Source: Sphaerosporella brunnea (taxonomy: Eukaryota > Ascomycota > Pezizomycetes > Pezizales > Pyronemataceae). Taken from it: a stretch of 40,005 nucleotides of DNA. Under the pieces are notes generated by a model. The model made no database searches. It worked only from the letters and a program-made list of their open reading frames with translations, and was not told the origin of the DNA. The stretch covers positions 1 through 40,005 of the forward strand of contig VXIS01000392.1 of assembly GCA_008704415.1 (NCBI GenBank), given 5' to 3'. The position numbers and the translations under genes are program-made. Below, one piece after another: positions 1 through 9,237 of the stretch. How positions within the stretch are numbered: the stretch's first letter is position 1; each line of letters opens with the position of its first letter.

Positions 1-779
1 TTACCAACTCGTATAACCAGGATTCTCTGCAGGGTATTGTTCACTGCAGATTTGCAACTCGTGCAACTCTGCGACAGATCAATTTGGACATAAGGTCTGC
101 CAAACTTTTGCATAAAGGCCGCTGGGTCAAACGGCTGAATCCACAGCAGTCTCTCCATTTGCTTGCGATAGACATCCAACGCCGTAGTGTTCTCACACTC
201 GCTGCGCTGCTTCAACATCTATAAAAATTTCTGTACCCAGTCATCCGTTTTGTTTAATAGCTTAAGCATGTTCGGCACACGATGCAGCAGTTCAATCAAG
301 GGCAAGATAAGCTACATAACGCCAGTGTCCTCAATGCGTATGCCTGCGAGTACAGTCCTGTAGGTTCCCCCGAATCACATTCGCATCTCTTTCTCTGTTG
401 GAAATTCTCACTCCATCCTATGGTTCTTGCACATTTTGATATGATGGATTGTGATAAGCATCACATCGCAACGGGTAAGGTTTGTCAGCGTCTCTACGAC
501 GAGATTATAATCGTCGTCATTAAGCAGTTTGAATGCCGCATCAAGGCATTTGGCACGAGACAAGCTGGACTTCACACTGAGCTAGAAAAACTTTTGCCTA
601 AGATTGCGTCAGTTGCCATAGTGGGGTGAAAGCATGTGCTGGTACCTCTCAGCGGTCCTCTTCATGGTCATCCAAGACTCAATGACTGTCTTGTCTTCGT
701 GAAAGAAGTCCGCTGTTAAATTAAACTTTTCCATATGCTTCCGGAACTCCTTGTCCAAATCATTGTGCGTTAAAGCCAT
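1..779 (-). pseudogene. Decayed open frame with six in-frame stops, running off the window (left copy)
   Basis: The frame starts with ATG at 777-779 and stays in one register to the window edge, about 259 codons, interrupted by six stops. It begins MALTHNDLDKEF and near the edge contains DDWVQKF and the cysteine-rich SCTSCKSA. I do not recognise the family. The stops are TGA or TAG only, and each can come from CGA or CAG by one C-to-T change on the coding strand. No frameshift is needed. That is the signature expected of repeat-induced point mutation or of cytosine deamination decay in a fungal repeat. Because the frame is otherwise uninterrupted, it was probably a gene recently, perhaps part of a transposon. 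The 3' end lies outside the window. Confidence 0.6.
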
Positions 780-917
780 CTCAAAAGTTGTCGTTCGCTT
801 GACGATGGTTGAGGTTGTGAATGTGGCGAGGTGAGGAGGGTGCGGCGATTTGTGCAGAGAGAGGGCGTGAGAGAGGGTGTGTGTTAGACGAGATGAGAGG
901 GAGAAAAGTCTTTATAG
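780..917 (-). promoter_or_regulatory. TATA box and pyrimidine-rich leader of the decayed gene (left copy)
   Basis: On the minus strand a TATAAAG box at 910-916 lies about 131 bases before the ATG at 779. It is followed by a strongly CT-rich stretch (about 830-905) that is typical of fungal core promoters and 5' leaders. The promoter looks better preserved than the coding frame it serves. Confidence 0.55.
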
Positions 918-1448
918 TGCAGTTTGTCTTGGCGCGGCCAAATTCAAAGCCCTAAACCCACTGTATGTGTAACAATTCCTTGAGTTGCGATCGCATACTG
1001 ACAAACTGCTCAAGCCAGTGCACTTTCCATTTTCTTCTGTTTCCCACTCTACGGCAGTCTTTAATAACTTTGAATTGTTAATGCGTTCCTTACAGTTGAT
1101 ACTGTTCCTTGTCTCACGTTCAGGCCGTCGCTTAACAGGTCAGTTGGAGTTGGCCCTTTACTGTGCTTTGCCTTCTCAGGGCGTTCCTAACTAGTAAGTG
1201 ACTGAATGTCTAGCTACAAATGACAGGGAAAACTCTTTGAGGTCTGCAGTTTCTTGGGCTCTACCGCTAACCCAACTGTTTGATTACAGAGTACGGTATT
1301 GTGTATCACTATGTATATAGAGCAAAGAAAGCTGCAGACGTGGCGCAATACGGTGGTTCAACATGGAAAACCCGAAAATTTACCCTACTAAAGGCTGGCT
1401 GATTATCTGTGATTGCGCGGCACATTGTGGAGCGCAGCTATAGGATTT
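918..1448. other. Intergenic, nothing recognised
   Basis: AT-rich sequence with only short non-conserved frames. I see no gene, RNA or element boundary. The mirror is 38559-39089. Confidence 0.5.
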
Positions 1449-1719
1449 AAAGCGGAGCTGTAGGGAAGCTTTAGCTACGATATTGTGGACCGACTGCGCA
1501 ACTCTGATATCTGCTGCGAAGCTGTGGAGGAGCGTAGGAGCATGTTATCTATTGCTCTATAAAACACGTTGGCGAAACGCGGAAAACTTCCCCTACCTTT
1601 GCCCAAGTGATACGCTGTGGGTGAGATCTATCATTCCCAAGCGGAGCCGTGGAGCAAGTTTAGCGACGACACTGCGGAGCGACTGCACAGCTCTTTCAAT
1701 CTGGAGCGGAGCTGCAGAT
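1449..1719. repeat. Degenerate direct repeat built on GCGGAGC-TG units
   Basis: Two units of about 78 bases, at 1449-1526 and 1640-1719, align over most of their length. Each starts near AGCGGAGC, carries AGTTTAGC/AGCTTTAGC, then GACTGCGCAACTCTG-like sequence, and ends at a second GAAGCTG/GGAGCTG motif. Related GGAGCGCAGCTA motifs occur just upstream. Such short clustered motifs resemble subterminal repeats of DNA transposons, but I could not define element ends. The mirror is 38288-38558. Confidence 0.5.
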
Positions 1720-1777
1720 GAACTTTTGGCGTACAGGGGTTTAGTTGAGATGGGTTGAGAAGGGTGGGAGAATCATG

Positions 1778-1967
1778 TATATAAACCTGTACGCAGCAAC
1801 ATAGAGAGTATCTTCCTTTCTACCTTCCTCGCTCAACCACCACCTCGTGTGACCACTACTTCCCCACAATTATATCAAGTGGTCTTGTACTAATGACTGC
1901 ACACCGTGTGGTGCGTTCACCCGATAAACAAAAGACTGGATTCCCAAGGCGCCGCAGAAAAGCTTAG
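1778..1967 (+). promoter_or_regulatory. Promoter-like segment leading into a 24-codon ORF
   Basis: TATATAAA at 1778-1785 is followed by a CT/CA-rich leader (about 1808-1865) and an ATG at 1893. The frame encodes 24 residues, starting MTAHRVVRS and ending in a basic RRRRKA, with TAG at 1965. Directly after it, from about 2046, lies a dispersed repeat. This could be the promoter and first codons of a gene cut by that insertion, or a non-coding transcript. The mirror is 38040-38229 on the minus strand. Confidence 0.35.
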
Positions 1968-2045
1968 TGATCCTGCTTCTGCAGCCTCACCGCACCTTGC
2001 GGCACGGTAAGCATCCAACCTTGTGGCAGAGGGACATCTCGTTAA

Positions 2046-2170
2046 AACGCAACACTATCACTGCGATGGCTGATGAAGCGCTGAAACAGATGATGTCACT
2101 CGTGAAACATGCGATGTCACTCGATGTTTTCCATAATAGTACATCTTGGTGCGTGGTCATGTCAGTATTA
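2046..2170 (+). repeat. Dispersed repeat, copy C (partial)
   Basis: This copy shares the succession CAACACYATYRCTGCRATSGCTGATGAA, then ATGTCACTC repeated, then a CATCTTGG/CATCAGCG tail, with 8555-8680 on the same strand and 12800-12932 on the other. It is more diverged and shorter than the other two and lacks the TTTACCGTCTGG end. No coding capacity is apparent. Confidence 0.55.
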
Positions 2171-3084
2171 CAACAAAAAACAAACCCTTTGGATGTGCAC
2201 CATGTTTTGAGGCGAAGTGTTATGTAAGGTAGTACTTTGAATGTTAGTTATGTAAGGATGATTAAAATAGAACGCATCTTGGACGCCTTCCCGTCGCGCT
2301 ATTGGGGACGAATAGAACCATTACCTATCGGCTGAATTTCCTTGTTTCCACATCAATGTTGGCGTTCTATGGTGGTTTTGTCTCCCAGTGCCAAGAAAGT
2401 GAGGCTTTAAAGCTTTTACCACCACCAGTGAACAAACTATAGTTTCGTTGCCAAACGCTGTCTACAAGTTGGCAATTGGCCGCGAGTCCATGGTTTCGGG
2501 AGTTTGTATACTTGAAGTCAAACCCATGTCGCGCGGGCCGAACCGGCCCTTAAATCGCGCTACTTTCTTGTTTTGTTCTATGGGTTACATTTAAACGATC
2601 GCATACAATCGGATGTCCCGTCGCATAGAGTGACGCCGGCGTGTAGTTTTTTAGAGCCGGTTCCGGACACGCGGTGTGCCTCAGATAGAGTGCAAATCGA
2701 ACGTCAAAAATGATTAATTACAGTATTCAGTTGCTTGTTTGATCTACTCGTATACCGTGCGTTGAGATAGCGGATCAAATTTTGAGTGGCCGAGGCTCCT
2801 TCGTCATATGGGTGGAGGTGGTGGTCGATCGCGGAGCTTTTCCGGGAGGGGAAGGCTACCCCTCACGTTCTCCAGTTTCTGCGGAACGCAAAGATTGGAC
2901 AATCCGTGGCGGAGGGTGATTTTTCGTCATCCTCTCTCATGTGCCACCATGCACAATATCTTCGTTTCTGTTGTTACGCCTGTTTCTTTCCTTTGTTGCC
3001 TCTTACTACACTTTTTTGTCGGGCATGTTGGGTGGCCGCAGTTGACCCATGAGATAGCATCAATAAGGGGGCGGACAGGAAAAG
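2171..3084. other. Intergenic, nothing recognised
   Basis: The sequence has a tandem TTATGTAAGG at about 2219 and 2248 and otherwise only short overlapping frames without coding character. The mirror is 36923-37836. Confidence 0.5.
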
Positions 3085-3092
3085 GGCGGCGA

Positions 3093-3217
3093 TAGTGATG
3101 GACACATAGAAACTCGAGCTGACGAGCCGAGCCGAGCCGATCCTTCGTCCTCTACGAGCCGAGCCAGCTCGAGCTGACCTTGGAGGATTGATTCGAGCTG
3201 GCTCGGGTCCATCACTA
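3093..3217. mobile_element. 125-bp hAT-type MITE with perfect 8-bp target duplication
   Basis: The element begins TAGTGATGGACAC and ends with the near-inverse GGGTCCATCACTA. It is flanked on both sides by GGCGGCGA (3085-3092 and 3218-3225), an exact 8-bp duplication as hAT transposases make. The interior is a cluster of GAGCCGAGCC and GAGCTGGCTC motifs able to pair with each other. The same termini bound the 1093-bp element at 5453-6545, so this is a deleted, non-autonomous member of that family. Confidence 0.88.
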
Positions 3218-3225
3218 GGCGGCGA

Positions 3226-3929
3226 CGAGCAGAGGGTCTGTCATGACCGTTCGCGGTCGTATACGGACTATAAACCTGATAACCAACAAACATCACGAGA
3301 CATATCTCACGCAGGAAAGCGGGGGCACGGAAATATATGAACAGGAAAGTAGAGGACAGGTATTTGTTTGGTTCATCATCCGATGAGTGAGACGTCGCTG
3401 GTTACCGCATCACCGAAGATCAAGTCTTATATTCCGTTATCCCATGGATCCGCTATCACACCGAGCGGGTAGTTTGGAGGTTTTCTGTTATATACCTTTT
3501 CCCGCCAGGCCCAATGAGCTCGAGTGGACGAATGCTTCTGGCCGTATGTACAGTATATACAAGTCAGTGCGGTAATGACGCCCTGGGGTAACACAGGCCT
3601 ATCTCGTTCTTCTGCAGTGATGCGGTGCAGATCCATGATCCCTGCTAACAAAGGTGTTTGCAGCCATGTGACAGACGCCTTAACCGCGATGGCCTACATA
3701 TAGCTTCTGGTTTGCTCGTTCTGATTCACTTGAAACCCTGCTTGCGTCGCTATGCATAGACCCGTCAGGCGCTGCGGACGGACCTAGGCATCAAACAGGC
3801 GACCGGCGAAGAGAGGTTGGAACAAGATGGAACATCGCATGGAAGCCTGGCCATTGGGAGCATGGCCAGCAGTCATATAATGCACTCACGCCTCGCTCTC
3901 CTTGTTTTTTTGTTTTTGCCAGCTTCTGA
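3226..3929. other. Upstream region of the P450 gene
   Basis: No gene is seen. A CATATAATG box at 3874-3882, followed by a CT-rich stretch with runs of T up to about 3920, is a plausible core promoter 50 bases before the P450 ATG. The mirror is 36078-36781. Confidence 0.45.
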
Positions 3930-5117
3930 ATGCAAGCTCAACCAAGATTATCAGCAACAGCTATGCGTCCCTTCATACTCCCCATTCCGGCCGTCGTTTT
4001 GGTCGTCATTCCAGCGCTGCCCATTCTGAGTCTACTTCTGGCCTTCATCCTCCGACGCCGCCGGAGAAAGCCCACGATAACTACAATCCGCTGTCTGCAC
4101 GTCGGCCGTGCCCTCCTCACCAGTTCCCCAGGCCATCTGACGCCGCTCGCCTCACGGGCCCTCCCGAACCAGCGCCTAGTCACCGCCTTCGGAATCGATA
4201 ACAGCTTCACGACGGCGTCCTATTCACGCCACAAAGCCTTCCGCTCCCGCGTCGAGCATCTCCTACGGATGTCGTCGGCTTCGTGGCAACAAACCAGTAC
4301 TCTCGCGCAGACGCTTTTCCGGCAGAACACAAGCTCCCTACACCTGGTTCCCTTCGTGCGCCAGTACGTGCTCACGACGATCCTGCACATCTTCTTTGCA
4401 GACTTCGTGCCCTTCCAGCCAGACGCCGTGGCAGAGCTGGGCGACCTGATCCACTCGCTCTGGCTGCAATCGAAAGTCGGAGCGCCGTCGGTAACCTCCC
4501 AGCGGCGCCTGCAAGAGACGCTGCGGCACCTTTTCCCCGGCATGACCGAGAACCCGCTAGACTTGTTGCTTCCGGCGTACGAAACATTGTGGCGTACCGT
4601 GATGCGCTGCTTCCTCGAGGTGCAGTTTCGCGCGGGAGAGCAAGCTCCAGCGTGGCGAGAGCTGTTGGCGGAGTACCTCGGGCAGCCCAGCAGCCCCCGG
4701 TTTTACGCTTCGCTCGACGGCGTCTCGCCCGCGTTCTTGGTAAAAGAGACGCTGCGGCTATACCCACCCACCAAACGCATCTACCGCGCCACCACGGAAA
4801 AGAACTGGGTAGCCGTCGACGTGGAGGGCCTGCAGTGCAGCCCGGAGGTATGGGGAAAGGACGCGGAGCATTTCCGGCCGGAGCGGTGGGGAGAAGCGGA
4901 TGCGGGGACTTGGATACCGTTCGGCACTGGCACGTTTGTGTGTCCTGCCAAGGGGGAATTCGCGCCAAGGTTGATTGGGATTCTGGTGGCGGCGATGCTG
5001 GGCGCAGTTCCCAAGGATGCCAGGTGGACGGTGGAGCATGAAGCGGATGATGTGTTACGCGGCGGGCGGTTAAATAATGAGAGAGATGGGTACGAGTCGT
5101 TGAAGCTGTTTTGGTAG
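3930..5117 (+). CDS. Cytochrome P450 monooxygenase (left copy)
   Basis: A haem-thiolate monooxygenase of 395 residues, expected in the endoplasmic reticulum membrane. Residues about 19-41 form a hydrophobic anchor followed by the stop-transfer cluster RRRRRK (42-47). Helix I carries PAYET at 215-219, giving the usual acid-alcohol pair (E218, T219) but not the common A-G-x-D-T form. The K-helix ExxR is E273-R276 in KETLRLYPP, the PERF-type motif is FRPERW (315-320), and the haem loop is FGTGTFVCPAKGEFAPR with ligand C338. All core motifs are present, so it looks functional although shorter than the usual 450-520 residues. It has no intron. A second ATG at 3963 gives MRPFILPIPAV and a tighter anchor, and is an equally good start. 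The substrate cannot be told from sequence. Neighbours are transposon remains, not biosynthetic genes. Confidence 0.93.
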   Translation: MQAQPRLSATAMRPFILPIPAVVLVVIPALPILSLLLAFILRRRRRKPTITTIRCLHVGRALLTSSPGHLTPLASRALPNQRLVTAFGIDNSFTTASYSRHKAFRSRVEHLLRMSSASWQQTSTLAQTLFRQNTSSLHLVPFVRQYVLTTILHIFFADFVPFQPDAVAELGDLIHSLWLQSKVGAPSVTSQRRLQETLRHLFPGMTENPLDLLLPAYETLWRTVMRCFLEVQFRAGEQAPAWRELLAEYLGQPSSPRFYASLDGVSPAFLVKETLRLYPPTKRIYRATTEKNWVAVDVEGLQCSPEVWGKDAEHFRPERWGEADAGTWIPFGTGTFVCPAKGEFAPRLIGILVAAMLGAVPKDARWTVEHEADDVLRGGRLNNERDGYESLKLFW

Positions 5118-5444
5118 CGCCGGCCTGTGGAGAATTTCGCGTGTACTATAACTATTTTTTTTAACAGGAGAAATGTGTGCTTGCAATACTTATTGGAATT
5201 GCGACGATATGTTGGCCTTCCCACGTGTTCCGTCAGTTGGAAGGATTCTCTCGACTGCAGACCGGCAAAGTTAATCCCACCCAGAAGCAGCCAGCCACGG
5301 TAGACATTTCGTCGCATAGATGGAGGAAGGCCAAGATGTATCTTTACAGAGCAGACGCTGCTGTAAATTAACCCAACCCTCGGTTCAATTATCTTCGCTC
5401 CGAAAAGGGCCTTCGCCGCGCAAAGCCTTTTTCCGATGCTTCAA
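5118..5444. other. P450 3' flank
   Basis: A T-rich tract directly after the stop (5153-5162) may belong to the 3' end signal. No other feature is visible up to the hAT target site. The mirror is 34563-34889. Confidence 0.4.
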
Positions 5445-5452
5445 AATTAAAC

Positions 5453-6545
5453 TAGTGATGGACACGAGCCGAGCCGGCTCGAGCCAATAGCTCGAGCCAC
5501 GAGCTAGAGCCGGCTCGAGCCCGGTGAATTTTGAGCTCGAGCCGGCTCGAGCTTTTACATAGAATTGTGTTCGTTTTGTGGACGTGCCTGGTCTCAGATA
5601 TCACTCAAGCGGGACCATCTCAACCCACCCCACCATCGCCCCACCGCCGCCACTGCTGTGGGGAAACAGAGGCGGCTTGAGAGAGAGTGACGGCCAGTGT
5701 GGGGGAACGGAGGCGGCTTGGGACAGAGTGACGGGCAGTGCATGTAATGACCTATAGCTAGGCCGAGACACCTCAATAGAACCTAGACCTCGTCATACCA
5801 CTTCCTACAACCGCCGCAACTTCATCACCGGTTGTCTCAATCTGTCACCGCATATCCCTATAAAATCTGAGCATGTCAGCGGTCGCTGCTAGCCAAGGCT
5901 CCGGCCTGGATCAGCCCCGGGGTCAGCAGACGCCTTCCGAGTCCCTGGGTCCGGCGGAGGAAGAGGACGTTGTCATGCAGGCGTTCTATAGGAAAATAAG
6001 CGGACAATGGCGTAAGTATCAGTCTCTGAGCAAAGTACTAGTACTCGCGTTAATCCCTCGGTCCACAAACCTTTTATGAAGCAGCCGGAAGCCGCACACT
6101 TAGCGGGCAGCGGAGCTCTCCTTACAACGCCTTTCTCTATCAAAGAAGAATCATTTTCCGCGAGCAAGTTGCTAGAAATGACGCGGGCAGAGATGCAGAT
6201 AGGGTGAAGCATTGGTTGAAGCAAACTGACGTCCAGCCATGGGAAAAGTGGGGGTATGAACTTGAAGACACCGCGGCGGACCCTTCAGCCAGACATCGTG
6301 AGGGCATTGCGTGAGACGGGGCCGGGCCGGAGAGCAACAGTGACCATGACGCCCCGGAGGAGGCAGATTCAGCTGCCGAGGCCGCTCTGAACTCCTCTTC
6401 AGGGCTGTCAGACATCTCCGATTGATAGCTTGCAAACGCTTATGGAATCTACAGAGTCCCACCAATTGTTTCCTCGTGCCTTAAACTGTTGCATGGCTCG
6501 AGCCTACCCTCCGGCTTGAGTCGAGCCGGCTCGTGTCCATCACTA
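5453..6545. mobile_element. 1093-bp hAT-type element with 8-bp target duplication
   Basis: The termini are TAGTGATGGACACGAGCC at the left and its inverse ending GTGTCCATCACTA at the right. The flanks 5445-5452 and 6546-6553 are both AATTAAAC, an exact 8-bp duplication. Both subterminal zones (about 5466-5555 and 6496-6532) are packed with GAGCCGGCTCGAG motifs, the kind of clustered sites hAT transposases bind. The interior carries a two-exon gene instead of a recognisable transposase, so the element probably moved in trans. The perfect target duplication argues for recent insertion. Confidence 0.88.
5873..6425 (+). pseudogene. Two-exon gene inside the hAT element, one internal stop (left copy)
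   Basis: Exon 1 (5873-6011) encodes MSAVAASQGSG through FYRKISGQW. A GTAAGT donor at 6012 and a CAG acceptor ending at 6084 define a 73-bp intron, normal for ascomycetes. Exon 2 (6085-6425) continues in frame with SPYNAFLYQRRIIFREQ, DRVKHWLKQTDVQPWEKWGY and an acidic, serine-rich tail ending GLSDISD before TGA. One in-frame TGA at 6312-6314 interrupts exon 2, and CGA to TGA would explain it. Without that stop the product is about 159 residues. The FYRKI and YNAFLYQRR segments suggest a small helical protein, but I recognise no family. It may be a host gene fragment captured by the element or an accessory transposon protein. A TATAAAAT box sits only 7 bases before the ATG, so transcription may start elsewhere. 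Confidence 0.5.
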
Positions 6546-6643
6546 AATTAAACTGTGTCATGCAACCTCGCCCGACGCCTCAAAATTAAATTGAATCATG
6601 AAACCCCGCATGTTTTATTTCCGAAGGAAGGCGGGCGTCGCTG

Positions 6644-7521
6644 ATGGGGTTATTCGTGGGGGGGAGAACGGCGGAAGAATTGGGGGGCTTTCACGATAGA
6701 TCAGCCATGACCCAGATAGATGCAGAACAGGGAAAATGGAGGAATACCGCAGCTTACATCAGAAGGAAGAAGGAGGCTTATGACGCAGAGCTCCTTGGCA
6801 TTGCTGCAGGCCTCGACATCGCACTCTCCAGCGCGGTGGTCCAAGCGAACCCAAACCGGTTGCGTCCGCATCTTCACTGACGCACAGGCGGCGGCTTCAG
6901 CACGGCACGCCTGGTTCGTGACACCACCTGCTACCACAGACCGCCGGCGCAGAGGCTGCACTGCAAACTCAAGGGTGGAAGGGGGGGTTTCGGTGGGTCC
7001 CTGGCCATTCGGATGCACTGGGCAACGAGCTAGCCAACCAGTTGGCCGAGCGGCAGCAGAAAATCGTTGCAACAAGCCTTTCGCGAACAACATCATTGCT
7101 GGCCCACATCGGCAAAAGGGTCACTTAGGCCAAGCATAAAGACTGTACTACTTGGCTGAATAAACACTGACGGCCGAAACGAAACTACATTCAATGAGTT
7201 AAACCAAACCCTTGGCCTACACGCAGAGGAAAGGGGTGGCGTTTTGCTTCTTTCAACTACACGGCAGAAAAACCCCAACTGGTCCCTATCTACATCGCAC
7301 CGGTTGCATAGGGGATGGCAAGTGCTGGTGGTGCGGCAGTAGCTTCATCCAGACATGTGACTATCTCTTCAATTTTTAAGAGGCGAAAGGAAGTGCAGAG
7401 GGTTTTTTTGGAGGATGCTCAAGGATGCAACAAAGAGGAATGGCAGACGCGGTGGCCGGTGACCCTGACCTCTGCGCTGCTAGCAGATAATTGGTGCACG
7501 GAAGCGGGACGGACTTCTTAA
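6644..7521 (+). pseudogene. 3' relic of a non-LTR retrotransposon: RNase H and zinc-knuckle region (left copy)
   Basis: The early frame contains EAYDAELLGIAAGLDIA and then, after a one-base run-length difference near 6855, RIFTDAQAA. These carry the acidic residues of the RNase H domain found downstream of reverse transcriptase in Tad/I-type elements. A second frame (about 6945-7130) reads RWVPGHSDALGNELANQLAE at 6991 onward, the C-terminal RNase H motif. Near 7320 the reading KCWWCGSSFIQTCDYLF matches the Cys-rich knuckle after RNase H, with the expected Arg and His replaced by Cys and Tyr, both C-to-T changes. Frames are shifted and the reverse transcriptase is missing, so it is a dead 3' fragment. 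Confidence 0.75.
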
Positions 7522-8554
7522 ACACCACCAAAGTTGTGGCGTGGCCTACAAGGAGCGATATGTAGTGACAAGTCTGTAACCTTTCCTTGGCATAGCTTTT
7601 CCTTAGTTGGTCGCATTTTCTTTGGAGAGTCACAGGCACCAGCAGTAGGCTTAGGCTTAATATTTAGCATAGTCTCTTCTTTATATATGTCATGGCTCTA
7701 AACGGCCAAATACAATATCATTATACAAAGGAAAACACGAAGCTACGGCTGCTGCTTTAGTGGTTCACAGTTGCGGTTGCAAGAGGATTACCATAAAAGA
7801 CCGTAACCAGTTTTTGGTTGTCAAAACCGCCTTTGTCATTTCACAGCAGAAAAGAACTTTAAAACGCTGTCATTGGTCGCAAAAGTGACATAAAATGTTC
7901 ACAGTTACTGTAATTGCCTAGAGTAGGTAGTATGAACGTTTCAACGTGTCCCCTTCCAAGTAGAAATTGTTTAGGTAGTCACCACTATCTTCTTAATTGC
8001 TACTGTGGTCGTCACCACCTTTTCCATCGTCCGACTCATCCTTCAATAGATCATCAATTTATATTGCACAGAAGGCTTCAGGTACTGCTAGGTAATACTC
8101 CTGGGGTTGCTGTGGCGCTAGTCAGGCAGAGCAGCTCAGCCGTTTGTCGGTTTTCCGGGTGATTGTCACCTTGGTAGGAGGCCTGATGGCTTTCCTTCCT
8201 GGAAGACGCGTACGAGTCTGTCATAATACTATCAGCGTGGCTATTTTAAAGCATTGAAAAGCAAGCCAACCATGCCGTAGGGCAGAGGGTGCTGTGAGCC
8301 AGAGGAGGGGGGTGTGGGTACACATGATTGCTGCTTGGGAAAGGTGCTGGCAAACCTTTTTCTCTTCTTGTGCGCTCTCTCCGGTAGGGCAATTTTGGTT
8401 TTATAGTGGGCTGCTTCTTACGCGTGCTTAACATATCAGGTATTCCACGGCCTGACTGTATCCCTGTGCTTACAGAAAAACTTGTGATGCATGTGTCGCG
8501 CCTTATTAGCTCCTTCTTACTTGCAGTCTTAGTTCTAAGTAGCGCTTCTTCACA
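7522..8554. other. Gene-poor stretch with an A-tract of disputed length
   Basis: No gene is recognised. An A-run follows ATTATACAAAGG at 7733-7736. It is 4 bases here and 25 on the other arm (32249-32273), so its true length is unknown. It could be the poly-A end of the upstream non-LTR relic. The mirror is 31429-32485. Confidence 0.5.
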
Positions 8555-8860
8555 GATTGAAAAACTCAACACCATTGCTGCAATCGCTGATGAATCAATC
8601 AAACATGTGATGTCACTCAACTTGGCACCCAACATCAGCGTATGTCTAACCATTCTACAACGATTATATAAGGATTATTTGAGGACAGAAGTTTTTGTTC
8701 AAACACAGTTTTTGGGTAAACACATTTTCCAATTAATCATACTACCGGTGTTTACCACGGCATGTCCTTTCCCCCACAACCACCATTCTACAAAGCACAT
8801 AATATCACTCTTTCTTCTGACTGAGCATGATGAAACAATCATACAGGCTTTACCGTCTGG
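8555..8860 (+). repeat. Dispersed repeat, copy A
   Basis: About 300 bases from GATTGAAAAACTCAACACC to TTTACCGTCTGG. It matches the reverse complement of 12604-12932 through several shared blocks: the TTGCTGCAATCGCTGATGAA zone, paired ATGTCACTC, GTCTAACCATTC, TATATAA and the CATGATGAAACAATCATACAGG/TACCGTCTGG end. It has no convincing coding frame. This is probably a non-autonomous element family; I could not define terminal repeats. Confidence 0.7.
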
Positions 8861-9237
8861 GAACAAGCTATAATTCAGGAAGCCTTAAACCCACACCCAA
8901 TGTGAAACACCAGTTTTCCGGCCTCAACGAGTGAGTCATTGCATGTGCTCTCACTCGCCAGCACTCGCTCCACATCCACATTACGCCAGGACGCATATTC
9001 CAACAGCAACAGACGTCGTCCATCATAGGCTGCAAGCCTTGAACACCAACAAGAATAGAACACTTACGAGAATACGAATTATCCACCAGCAATGGCGCCA
9101 TCGCAATCGTCGCGCCATTTTCAGCACACCGGGCCAAGAAACTCGCTGGCTAATTTCAAATTCAAAGTTTCGGAGTGCGTGCGCCGCTTGAGGAAACCTG
9201 AAGCCACGTCCGAATAAGTGCTTTCTCCTGAGACGAA
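8861..9237. other. Intergenic, nothing recognised
   Basis: Short overlapping frames only. The mirror is 30746-31122. Confidence 0.45.

Noticed and set aside
4283..5041. 252-codon plus-frame and 198-codon minus-frame across the P450 gene
   Set aside because: Shadows of the P450 frame in GC-rich DNA, with no motifs of their own.
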